NCBI GenBank assembly: GCA_963575745.1
Contig: CAUYUJ010000181.1
Span: forward strand, 144,207-208,206
Direction of reading: 5' to 3'
DNA from: Prorocentrum cordatum
Lineage: Eukaryota > Sar > Dinophyceae > Prorocentrales > Prorocentraceae
DNA: 64,000 nucleotides
Made by a program: the position numbers and the translations under genes. Under the pieces are notes generated by a model, which saw only the letters and a list, made by a program, of their open reading frames with translations, searched no databases and was not told where the DNA came from. This document shows positions 45,291 to 55,083 of this stretch, in pieces (the first letter of the stretch is position 1; every line of letters begins with the position of its first letter).

Positions 45291-46200
45291 AACGACATTT
45301 ACCAGGTTCGGTATCGAGGTGGTTCTTAACACCCTTGCTTCTCGTAAGATCCCTCTGACATGCTGGACATGGCCAATATACAGAGATGGAATCATGATAT
45401 TTACACTGCGTAGGGTCTCTGTTATGGCTAGGACTGTCCTTTCTGACGTTGTCGATGCATGCCGGGCAAGTAGCCACCTTTGGGATGATACGATCACCGA
45501 TGCGTCTCACACCTTCGCCTGGTTCGGCTTGATCGGGAAGGTCTGCAGGATAAGCATGTGCGGTGCTTATAGGCGCGTTTCCGCGCGTGGCGTCAATGGC
45601 TTTCGCCAAATAGACGGCTTCCACGAAGGCAGACTGCAATCGTCGAGTGTATTTTTGTGCCAGTGAAAGCTCTGTATTGCACGGTTGTGCGTGCACATGC
45701 TGACCGTTGCATTTGAGTCGCTCAAAGGGTTTAAGAATTGTCTCGTTGTTGCTGGTGATATGTGTCGGCTTCTTAATATAGTCACCAGTCGTATCTTTAA
45801 GTCCCGTAGCGCATTGGTCAATGCGTACGGTTGTAATGTGTGGTCGGTTGGCAAGCATCGTCCATGGAGAAATATCATCCACCCATGTTCCTGTAGGTTG
45901 TTCGCGTATAAACCACCTCCGGGCGTCATCTTGGGTTACAGCAATTTTACCACAATAAATTATGTGTGGTGAGTCTTCTTTATGGTGCTGTTCCCAAGTG
46001 TTGTAGTTGACTTTGTAGTTGTAATAGGATGGTGGTCCTGTGGTGCGGCAGCTGGGTTGCAGCATGGCAACTCGTACGTAGCATATAGCAAAGTAATGAT
46101 CTATAACCTGCTGTACCGAGGGGTCTCCCAGGTCGACATATGTAGTCTTGTCCAGGTTGCCGCCTGAGGAAAGTCCCCATTGAGAAGACAAGCTCTGAGA
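45214..46200 (-). CDS. methyltransferase-like block 2 and two zinc fingers
   Basis: This frame takes over near 46177, where removing one base of a CCCC run (46175-46178, plus strand) joins it to the preceding frame. Joined, the block begins with MLELCGGEGGISE then NLDKTTYVDLGDPSVQQVI, followed by VAMLQPSC and a REQPTGTW motif. The layout (glycine loop, acidic strand, a P-C strand and an E-P motif) resembles a degenerate cytosine-C5 methyltransferase fold, as in other dinoflagellate copia proteins; this is inference. Catalytic residues cannot be assigned. The C-terminus has two Cys/His fingers (CPAC then H and C; CPACQRDL then H and C). DNA or RNA binding is plausible. Confidence 0.6.
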   Translation of the reverse strand, partial: SQSLSSQWGLSSGGNLDKTTYVDLGDPSVQQVIDHYFAICYVRVAMLQPSCRTTGPPSYYNYKVNYNTWEQHHKEDSPHIIYCGKIAVTQDDARRWFIREQPTGTWVDDISPWTMLANRPHITTVRIDQCATGLKDTTGDYIKKPTHITSNNETILKPFERLKCNGQHVHAQPCNTELSLAQKYTRRLQSAFVEAVYLAKAIDATRGNAPISTAHAYPADLPDQAEPGEGVRRIGDRIIPKVATCPACIDNVRKDSPSHNRDPTQCKYHDSISVYWPCPACQRDLTRSKGVKNHLDTEPGKCRFAEPFKPRRPRPRRQNRASLVETLT

Positions 46201-47626
46201 TGCCACCCTCACCGCCACAAAGCTCCAACATATCCACGCAGTTGTTATGACCATAGCATAGTGTAGCAACTATGCTGTATATGTTAGCGTGTGTGTCGGG
46301 CATAGATGTGGGGAGGGTAAGGAACAGGTCATCGTCCTCGTCGGAGCTTATCAGCTCAACAGGGACGTCAGTACTCCAGGTTGCCATAAGATCCTGTCCG
46401 AGTCCTGACAAGTCGTCGCCGCAATCATCGTTTCCGTCTTCAACGTGCTTTTTAATGCGGCGAGGCTTGATGCCTGCTTCCTTTTCGGCTTTGAGCCTCT
46501 CCTTCTGCTTTATACGCGATTCAGTGGGTAAAGCTTGCTCGTCTTGTTCGTCGGTCTGTGTACTCATTGTCGTGGTTGAATGGGTACATGCGTCAATCGC
46601 CAGAGTCGGGAGGGGGAGAGAACAGTCATCTATGATGACGCGTCGATGTTTCTGTGGTGATTGAGTCGGCTCGTTTCCGAGCAAGACCGGTTCCTCGGGT
46701 TGCCAATACAACCGAGTACTGATGTTGGCAACCCCTGCAGGTAATGGTGCATGCCAATCATATCCTGTTGGTTGATCGGTAACTGAGATATCCTGAATAA
46801 CCGCATTGGTATCCAGGTTGATTGTTACACGTCGGATGACTTCAGACCATTTTGGTCCTCCCTTATTAGTCGTCACGTAGTGACGGGTGTTATGGTCTGT
46901 ACGTGTATACGTATTTAAGTATACGGGCACGTTTCCGTGCGTGGTGGTGCTCCCCAGGATGTTGTCGTTCAAGTGACGGATGAGTGTAGTGCGTGTCTGA
47001 GCTCGCCATTCAGCATGCCGCACTGCATGGCCGTACCAATCCAACACATGTTGTGGTATTGCCTGCTTACAGGTACATGCCCACAGCTTCGAGCTAATCG
47101 GTATTGATGATGCTACCTGCATATAAGTACCGCTTGGTGTAATGTCTTGCATATTGAACCGAATACCGAAATGACACAAACGCATCCGTATTACTGACAA
47201 CTTTAGATCTTCCAGGGTATCACGTACTGGAGATAACTTCCAAACATATCCTGGGGGACCAAATATTATGATCTTCATGCGGAGTTTCTTGGCTTTTATC
47301 AACAGGTTCTGGATACGTGACCAATGTGGGGCCACTCTCTTTCCTGGAGTTCTTACGTACCAGTCACCCGGAGTACTGATCCATATGAGAGTGTAATCTC
47401 CACTGATCACCGCACCTAGGTAGTTTGTGCCCACGCTTGTCATAAGTTCGTTGTGGGAAATACGATCACAAATATAACCTCGTGTGCGAAGGTCGGCACA
47501 TGCCTCCCTCGTATCTTCAATGACAAAAGCCCTCTTACTAAGGCAGGTTACCCCGCTGTCCTTGTTACCCCCCGGCTTTTCAGCCAACAGGCAAGACGAC
47601 GAGGGGGCGACGTCGCCCTGCCATCT
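46177..47626 (-). CDS. methyltransferase-like block 1 and acidic linker
   Basis: It follows the TGA at 47627-47629 in the same frame as the protease ORF. Residues about 60-175 contain LIWISTPGDWY, KIIIFGPPGYVW and RLCHFGIRFN. This order recalls a P-C-W loop and the C-F-G-L strand of C5-methyltransferase-like proteins; the usual PC dipeptide reads TP here, so activity is doubtful. A basic/acidic linker with KEAGIKPRRIKK and SSDEDDD follows, then the start of block 2 (VDMLELCGGEGG). Hairpins lie at 46669 and 46927, plus one with a G-U pair at 47543. The assignment rests on motif layout only. Confidence 0.5.
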
Positions 47627-50050
47627 TCAAGATGAAGAAGATGTGCCTGCAATATCTGCCAGCATCTGGGCTTCCCTCAGATGCTGGAGCTCAGCGCTGC
47701 AGCGCGCCGTGGCCTCAGAGGCGGATTGCTCCGCAAATGCTGTCAGCATCGATGGATTATCCATCAGCTGTTTCAGCACGCCTTTGGACCTAGCGTCGCT
47801 GACCGTATGCAATTCACGATTAGTGTATCCCATCACTATCTTACGGCGGGACTGTACAGCGTCCATGGGTACACTTCCACCATGCTGTGCCAGTGTCCTG
47901 GCAACAAAACAATCGAACGTCTCAAGATCGTCGATGGTGTCGCCTCGTTTGGTGGCCTTGGCGAGTGTCTCCATCAACCCCTGAGGCAGGTTTCCCTGCA
48001 ATTGCTCGCGCTCCTGCGCCGGGGTCGGCTCGCCCGTCAGCACTGTCTGAAATGGCGTGCTGCTTGAGCTCGAGGCGGGTTGCCCCGCAGCTCCAAAACA
48101 ATCACACCTGATCGACAGATGCCCTGACGGCAACTTTGTCGTCGGCATGATCTTGGAGCCCTCAGGGAGCTCCATTTTGACCTGCCCCTTACCAGGGAAT
48201 ATCAGCTTCTCCTGGCCTCGCTCAAGCACGATGATCGTGCGTTTATCTTGCATACTATCGAGGCCTAGGATGGCTGGCAGGTCCTTGCCACAGCCTGACA
48301 CAATGTTCGTCTTGTATGAATCGAGTTGGGCCGACCCCTGGTACTCGCAGGCAATACTGAATGTGCCTACGGTATCCGCTGGGGCCGACCCTTCTCCCAC
48401 TCCGTTGATATTCAAACGAGAGCGGGGCTCGAACGCACAAGTGCGGCCATGTACCTCGGCAGCCTGGACGAACTTACGGCTCGTGTTCTCGCCCATGATG
48501 TTGATCTTCGAACCGACATCGATGAGTATGGAATTTCCACCATCATCCAGGAACGTCTTACTCGGCTGCTTGATGTGCACAGTCTCTGAAGTGTCGGCTG
48601 TGTCGGTAGGCGGGTTTCCCCGCGGCACAGTCGCACTCCCTAGCGGGTTACCCCGCCTGACACTGGCATGCGACTCGCTTTCGGCCATGCGCGCCAGGTC
48701 GATGTACTGGAAGTACGACACGTGCTGGGCGTGATCGCCACGCTCCTCCCGCCAGTTGGCATACTCATCACGTATGCTCTTATGCTGCTCGCGGGTCGTG
48801 CGCCTTGTCAACGTCAAGTACGAGTGAAGGGCGATGTCTTGCAGCCCCTCGTTCGTGATGTGATCCCGGTACTGCAGCCACTCCTCGAACTCCTCGTTCG
48901 TCGCTGCGATGTTGACGGCCCTGGCTGCTGTTGCTGCTGACGCCACTGAGGATTCTGATAGGTCTAGCGACGGACTATCAGTTTCAGGGTTGTTGGCATC
49001 CAGCATAAATGTTGTGTGCGTATTATCCATCTGATTCTGGAAATGTCGTACACGCAATTCACGCAGCTGATCAGGGTCCAGTGCCATCTCAGCCCCGTCT
49101 CCACTCTGGGGAGACATCTGAGGAGTACCATGCAGGTTTCCCTGCTGAGGCGCCGTCATCGGGATAAGCTGATCAAAGTATCCCGTCTCCATAGGCGGCC
49201 TTACCTCTTCTGGCAGGTGTCCCTGCTGTTGGGACTGGGCTGTCTGCATAACTAGCATCCCAGCCGTCATCTCCTCCACCATGCTCCTCAGCTCCCGCAG
49301 CTCTCTCGCTGACTGCTCAGGAGTCTGACTAAAGGAGCCGGTCCATGGGAAGGATGATGCTATGATGCCAGGTGCTCGGCAGATAGCACATGGTGGCTGC
49401 TGGGGATCTCCTTCACGCTGGTTTGTAACGTGGCCCACCACATTAGAATTCCAGCATCCCTCGTGGAACAAGTGATTGCACCTCAGGCGGTAAACACTGT
49501 CCCTGGGCTGAAATTCTTCGAGGCATACCGCGCAGGTATCTTCCATCCCAGTAAAGACCTCTACGTCTGCTGCCCTGGGATATACCCGCCGCTGCCTCTC
49601 CAGTACCGTCTCGGAGGGCATGAAGGCTGATGGGGGAGTCCCCGTTAGATCCATCACCTCCGGCACTTCGACATTTGGCATGGAAGTGGTAGGAGTCACG
49701 GCGGGCGAGTTACCTCGCAAAGGTGAGCCCCTGTTTCTCACCACATCAAGTGCAGCTGCACGTGACTGATCCCGTACACTTTGCGCCGCCTTCCTTCTCC
49801 TGAAGCATGCCTGCTGAGTGTGGTGCGTCTGCCTGATGTAGTCAGGCACGCCCCTACTGCCAGACGATATTGAATGGGCAGTGGGCTGGACAACCACCTC
49901 TGGTGATGTCGGTGAAGGCATGAAGGCCATGTGCGGGTACATGGAATGGTCACTGCAGCGCACATTAGTGAGGTTATGCATCTGATCCGCCAGTTCACGA
50001 ACAAATTTGTTCGGAACCCTTGACCCATCAGGGTATAATGGCGGGTTCAT
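47627..50050 (-). CDS. RING-H2 and retroviral-type aspartic protease protein
   Basis: The ATG at 50048-50050 starts an 807-codon frame, in phase with the upstream ORF and separated from it by one TAG. Residues about 171-230 form a complete RING-H2: CAVC, then RCNHLFH with GC, then CAIC. The acidic GMEDT preceding it is typical of E3 ligases. A spacer with a predicted helix (ARELRELRSMVEEM) follows. The protease has ILIDVGSKINIMG at about residue 507, where DVGS replaces the usual D-T/S-G-A, and AILGLDSM at about 592. A RING next to a retroelement protease is not part of standard copia architecture. Seven hairpins lie in this ORF, mostly read as R/Q-G-N-x-P. Confidence 0.88.
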   Translation of the reverse strand: MNPPLYPDGSRVPNKFVRELADQMHNLTNVRCSDHSMYPHMAFMPSPTSPEVVVQPTAHSISSGSRGVPDYIRQTHHTQQACFRRRKAAQSVRDQSRAAALDVVRNRGSPLRGNSPAVTPTTSMPNVEVPEVMDLTGTPPSAFMPSETVLERQRRVYPRAADVEVFTGMEDTCAVCLEEFQPRDSVYRLRCNHLFHEGCWNSNVVGHVTNQREGDPQQPPCAICRAPGIIASSFPWTGSFSQTPEQSARELRELRSMVEEMTAGMLVMQTAQSQQQGHLPEEVRPPMETGYFDQLIPMTAPQQGNLHGTPQMSPQSGDGAEMALDPDQLRELRVRHFQNQMDNTHTTFMLDANNPETDSPSLDLSESSVASAATAARAVNIAATNEEFEEWLQYRDHITNEGLQDIALHSYLTLTRRTTREQHKSIRDEYANWREERGDHAQHVSYFQYIDLARMAESESHASVRRGNPLGSATVPRGNPPTDTADTSETVHIKQPSKTFLDDGGNSILIDVGSKINIMGENTSRKFVQAAEVHGRTCAFEPRSRLNINGVGEGSAPADTVGTFSIACEYQGSAQLDSYKTNIVSGCGKDLPAILGLDSMQDKRTIIVLERGQEKLIFPGKGQVKMELPEGSKIMPTTKLPSGHLSIRCDCFGAAGQPASSSSSTPFQTVLTGEPTPAQEREQLQGNLPQGLMETLAKATKRGDTIDDLETFDCFVARTLAQHGGSVPMDAVQSRRKIVMGYTNRELHTVSDARSKGVLKQLMDNPSMLTAFAEQSASEATARCSAELQHLREAQMLADIAGTSSSS

Positions 50051-50074
50051 CTGCGCTGGTGGTGGCCTCTGGCC

Positions 50075-50077
50075 CTA
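50075..50077 (-). other. in-frame TAG between the KptA-like and RING/protease ORFs
   Basis: The flanking codons are TCT TAG GGC and both sides stay in the same frame. It could be a readthrough site or a mutation. Confidence 0.6.
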
Positions 50078-53000
50078 AGACATGCTCGGATGGGCATTGA
50101 ACGCCGGGATAAAGGCTCGTTGCCGAGCAGGATCCCGCGGGTTGGGACCCTCAGGTTCACAGGACCAGGCTGGCCTCCACCTCTGCCCACTTGGGTGAGG
50201 CAGATTATGGCTCTGCACCTGCTGCACCGCGGCCGCCACTCTTGAGCGATAGTCGTCAGGTACACCAGCCCTATGGTGGCTTGGTGTGCCAGGCAGGTTT
50301 CCCTGCTGACTCGTTGGCGTGCCGGGCGGCATCATGTTGAGGAGAGCTGTGCTGTGTTCAGCCCTAGCCGCAGCTATCCTTTCCATGAGAGTGCCGTTTG
50401 TGGCAGGGCGGACAGGTGTCCCGAACGGGGATTGCGCAGGTGGTGTGCCCAATGGAGTCATGCCCCTTGGAGTGTGCATGCTCTGAGTGGGGCTTCCATG
50501 CATTTGCTCAAACCGAGCAGGTCCGCTTGTAGGCAGGTTTCCCTGCATGGCCTGACGATTTCTCGTTGCCATAGCGGACATTGCCCCCTGGCCTGCGGCC
50601 CAGGGGTCCTGCTGGTATAACCTGTCCGCCAGCTGTTCTACCTGGTCAGGGTTCAGCGCGGCTGCGATCTGATCCAGGTCCGAGGTACTGATGGCCTGCC
50701 AAGACACGGCACTAGGCCCTTGGCTTGGGGCACGGCTTGGAGCCGCGCTCCCGGCCTCACTCTCGGTGATCATGAAGATCCGATGGATCTCAGGCTGGTT
50801 TCCCAGCTTGGTAGGGCTATAGTGGTCCCCAACTTCCCTGTGGAGGTAAACCATAGGGGGGTCAACACCCTCTTGGTCTCGGGACCACTGGTATTTAATG
50901 CTAGCAGTGCCAACGTCAGCCCACCTGTCAGGAGCAGACATCATTGCGACAGAGACTCGCGCATGGCGGTTCCCCAGATACTCTGGATTACGCCAGTGCC
51001 TTCCCGTGGACAGGTCCTCTACATGAGAGATGTAGTACGCTTCAATGATACCGTTATTTCCCTCGGACAAGAGGACTCCGTTATCGGACCAACAGAACTT
51101 CATACCATCTTGTATGGCCTTACGCCAATCTACGAAGATGATGATGTCTGAGTCTGGGTCCCACCCACTGTTGACGGCACGGCGGCGAACTGTCGGCACG
51201 GAATGAATGTGCGACCGGCCTGTCCATCTTTTCTTCGTGTTATGCTCAGGTCTACAGGACAGGCCGTGCCACATAATACCTTCGAAGGCGTGCCATCGAG
51301 TGCCATGCATGGCCACTTCGGGGTATGGGGCCGGTCTCCCGGCAGGTTGGTCGCACAGCATAATGTAGCTGTACAGCGACCATGGAGCTTTCAATGTCCA
51401 TGAGTGCCCCTGAGAGGCGCGGATGAAGATAGCGGGCTCGCCGGAGTCCTGCATCAACACCTTGAACTGTAGGCGCTGTTTTTCTTCTCCGTCTGGTTCG
51501 CGGACATGAACAACCTCCATCATGATGGCTGCTAGTTGGTCAACCGAGCGCCCATATAGCTGCTCGTTGATGACTTTGGCCTCGTCATATTTTGGATTAT
51601 ACCCAGCGTGTTTTGATTGACCTGTGTTCCACGGATAATGGTTCACGAGCTCCACGAGGTTAACCCAACCATCATGATCATCGAAAGATTCCAGGCCCCA
51701 CACAGGATTGTGTGGTCTGTCTGGCGCATGTCTGCATATCCTGCTGAGAGCTTTACTCAGCTGTTTGAGAATGTCATTTGATGTGGGAAGGATTCCAGCT
51801 TTCCTGCATTCCTTCATGAATGTCTCATCCACCGAGCGTATCGGTGGGATCTTCCGAAGCGAAATTCTATCCCTGATCACATTCGGAGCCCCACTAGTGA
51901 AGGACGTGTCACCTGGGTGGTGCAGCTGATCCACTGGCGGGTTTCCCCGCATACGAGCCTCTGTCGCTGCAGAGGCTGCGGCTCCTGAAGAGGATGAAGC
52001 TGCGGCGGCAGCGCCTGGCGGGTTTCCCCGCGGTGATGCGCGACTGGCGCTGCCCCTGATCTTCGGCACCCAGGTACCCCTCGACATAGCACCTTCATCG
52101 GACTTCCTGGAACGGGCCGCCACAGGCGAAGCTGGCGCAGGGGCATACCCACTGCGCTCGAAAGCTGCCGCCCTTTTCGCAATGGAGCTGCTGCGACTAG
52201 GCGGGCGTCTTCGTTCCTCCACAGGGTCCTGAGGTTGCTGCTTGGGCTCAGACGCTTGTGTAGGAGTTGCGCCAATCGGCGGCCTCGGAGTTTCAGTTCG
52301 AGGCACCTCCATCTGCACGTCCGGCCCAGGGTCCTGAGAGCTCACCTTCGGTTTCGGCCCCGAGGACGGCTTAGGTGTCGGGGGTTCACTCTTAGCCTTC
52401 GAAGTTAGTGGGAGTGGGGGCTTCGTAGCCCCCTTCATGTAGATCTTGCTGGAATCCTCCAACATCTTGCGAGTTGCCTCGCGAGTGCGTTCTTCTGCTG
52501 TCCGCATACGCTCCTCGTCCTCCGCCACACGTTGAGCCTTTTTCTCATCCTTGATTGTCGGTTCTGGTTGTTGGGACTGGCTAGAAACGCCAGGCGAGTT
52601 TCCTCGCATACTAGGAAGACTAAAGAGCGCGTCTTTCTCTTCCTGGGTCGTGGCTACCAGTCCCCTTGGAACCGGAGTAGGCTTCTCTTCTTCTTTCAGA
52701 TCCAAGTGGCTCAAGATCCCGAGACGACGATTCACTGCGGCGATCTCGTCTGGTGTCATCGGGATAAGTAGCGGATGACCATCTTTGTGAAGGGTTTTGC
52801 CCCGGTTGGGGCTCAGGCCTTCGTTGTTGCCAACGGGGCATCCTGGCCTGTGGTTCTGGAACGGCTCGGAACAAGGTCCGCAAGCTGCGTGGGGCCTATA
52901 CTGCTTGCGAGCCGCGATAATGTCTCGCAGCTGAGTCCGCGCTTCTTGAATTTCAGGGCGGCGGATATTTGTTGCAAGCTGATAACCTCCGCGGATGGCC

Positions 53001-55083
53001 TTGCCCTCACTATCCCTATAGGCAGGGTTGCCCTTGCCGAAGGCCGAGTGTTCCCCTTTTCGGCGTCTTGGATCGTTATATGGAAGTAGCTGGCCCCCTC
53101 TCCTGAGAGCGTGTTCTTTGGGGCCAGCCTGCCTCCACTCACGAGGAAGTCGAGCCTGTGGATGTGGCTCTTCTCTGACGCGCGTATGGGAACGAGACCT
53201 TCTGGTGTTCTCATCAGAAGAAGCTGCCGAAGCAGCAGGAGCGGCACCCGGTGGAGGTGCCTGAGGAGGCTCCTGTGCGATCCCAGATGGATCGTCCGAT
53301 GGAGGCAGGTCTCCCTGCTGGATGGAGCTCTGCGCAAATGGCGCTTGTGCCGATGGTGATGATGATTCAGACTCGTCAGGATCGAAGTCAACCTCTTCCT
53401 CACCATTCACGTCCATCATGAGGATGGTGACGTCATCCTCATCTAACCCGCATCCATCGCCTTCTACTTCTTCTGATGTCGAACTACCGATGATGATAGC
53501 CATTGGCGTATCTGGTACAGGCAGGTTTCCCTGCATAGCCGGCGTCTGTGCGTCGCTCGGCTGCCCCGGGGAAGGAGACGCTGTTGTCGGCTCAGGCTCG
53601 TTGCCGAGCACAGGCTGCCCGGCAATATTGCGCATGGCCGTACGGTTTGGCCACATTCCCACCGCCTGGAGACCCCATCCTGGCGGAGGAAGATCATGAC
53701 CGCGCATAGCAATGGCCATTTCTAGAGCATGACGCCATCTACCACGGGAGTATATCAGGTGTCTCTGCACGTCCTGAGGATGCACGCCTTCAATGAGAGT
53801 CAGAGCTGCCAACAACAGCTCTGAGCTACCACAAGCGTCAGTATCCTGCATTATCATAATGTCAGCTTCGATATGTTCTTGACTTTCAGGATAACCAGTA
53901 ATAAGTATCTCATGCATCCTCATGAGGGTCTGCACAAGGGTGCGTGGTCCATATTCGCCTGGAGCAAGCGAACCAGGAGGTATAAACGGAGTATCTGGTT
54001 CGCCTGCAATGAAGGCCTGAACAAATGCCTGAGACTCCATTTCGATTAAGTCTTCAGTGGTCTGGGGATATTCTCCCATCAAAGAAGGCCTGTTTCCAGG
54101 CGGGATTTCGGGCGGAGGTTCGAGGTGTCGTTGAACCTCGGAAGGCGAAGCTTCTATAGTGGTGTCCTCGTCGCTACTCTCGTAGGCCATGATGTTGCCT
54201 GGGTTCCCGAACATCCAGTCGAAGAAGGATAAAGGGTAATTTCCCAGCGTCCCGTGTTCCACGGGAGTGAGCTCGTTGTTGCCCTCAACGAACCTGCGAA
54301 CGTACTCGAGGTAGTACGCGTACAATCCATGACCATACGCCTCGAGCTCGTCGACGTTGTCCATGCCAACAACCCAAGTGACAAATATCTGCTCCATAGC
54401 CTCAAAGTCCTGGAGGCTCAGATACTCAATGAATGGTTCACTTGAGCCAAAATGGACTTCGGTCGACCTGCCCTTTCCATTTCCCTTCACTGGACAATCT
54501 CGCACAAGATGATCGGTACTATCACATTCATGGCATTTAAGAACCTGGCCGTCTCTACCTCGCGGGTTTCCCCGCCTACCTTTGCCTTTTCCTGAGGTCT
54601 CTCTACGGCCTTTACCACGGCCCTTTCCCCCAAAGAATATCTCATCATGTTGTTCATCTGAGAGCCTCTGGAGAAATGCCGCGATGCCTCGTCCGTTCAA
54701 CCTCCGACGACCTCGCTTACCTTTACCTTTTCCCTTAAAACTTCTCCGTGTCCTCCTTCTAACACGACGCACTGGTTTTCGTGTGAACCTCCTCCACCTT
54801 CGTTTAGCCTGTTGTAGTAACCAGAACAAATGTTCAGCACGCTGATTGTCGTTATCCATATTCATGATATCTGACCAATCTAAAGCTTCAACACCATCTG
54901 ATGATATAGTGTCTGTATCGGTGCCGGAGTCGAAATCCTCGTCTCCCAAGTAGGTGGATACACCGTCGGTTAGGGGGTTTGATTCCCCCCATAAAGAACG
55001 GTGTGGTTGTGGTTCTCTAGAAGGAGGGCTGGTTGCCCAGCTTGGTTGTGATCGATCCCCTGCTAATAAAGCAGTGGATTATC
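50075..55083 (-). CDS. zinc-knuckle protein with Tpt1/KptA-like 2'-phosphotransferase domain
   Basis: The frame is open from 55083; the first ATG is at 54863-54865. Order, numbered from 54949: a very basic segment with GKGKGKGKRG (about 70-80), CCHC knuckle CHECDSTDHLVRDC (137-151), the SL-like scar read as HFGSSE, an acidic/Pro linker, Pro/Arg-rich repeats, then the Tpt1/KptA-like domain at about 1060-1310. The domain shows LSKALSRICRH, DGWVNLVEL, FIRASQGHS, HGTRWHAF, GRSHIH and DGMKFCWSDNGVLL. Tpt1 enzymes remove the splice-junction 2'-phosphate using NAD+. Arg-His of motif 1 and Arg of IRA.QGHS are kept; the fourth catalytic Arg (SG.R in TRPT1) reads SGWD. Thirteen hairpins are embedded. 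Confidence 0.85.
54441..54463 (-). other. dinoflagellate spliced-leader scar inside the copia ORF
   Basis: The minus strand reads CCATTTTGGCTCAAG, identical to the last 15 nt of the dinoflagellate SL. It is preceded by ACCGAAGT where the SL has DCCGTAG, one substitution and one insertion. The scar is translated in frame. It lies between the zinc knuckle and the part of the ORF that carries the Tpt1-like domain. Confidence 0.75.

Noticed and set aside
46150-46172. CAGGTTGCCGCCTG as a hairpin family member
   Set aside because: The stem is 4 bp with a 6-nt loop, outside the 5-bp stem and tetraloop pattern.
50960-50990. GCGGTTCCCCAG as another hairpin of the copia family
   Set aside because: It reads x-G-N-x in frame but the arms do not pair, so it is at most a decayed copy and was not counted.
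54955-54990. tRNA-like GGGGGTTTGATTCCCCCC word
   Set aside because: No A box, anticodon arm or acceptor stem pairs with it. It lies inside the leader of a retroelement ORF.
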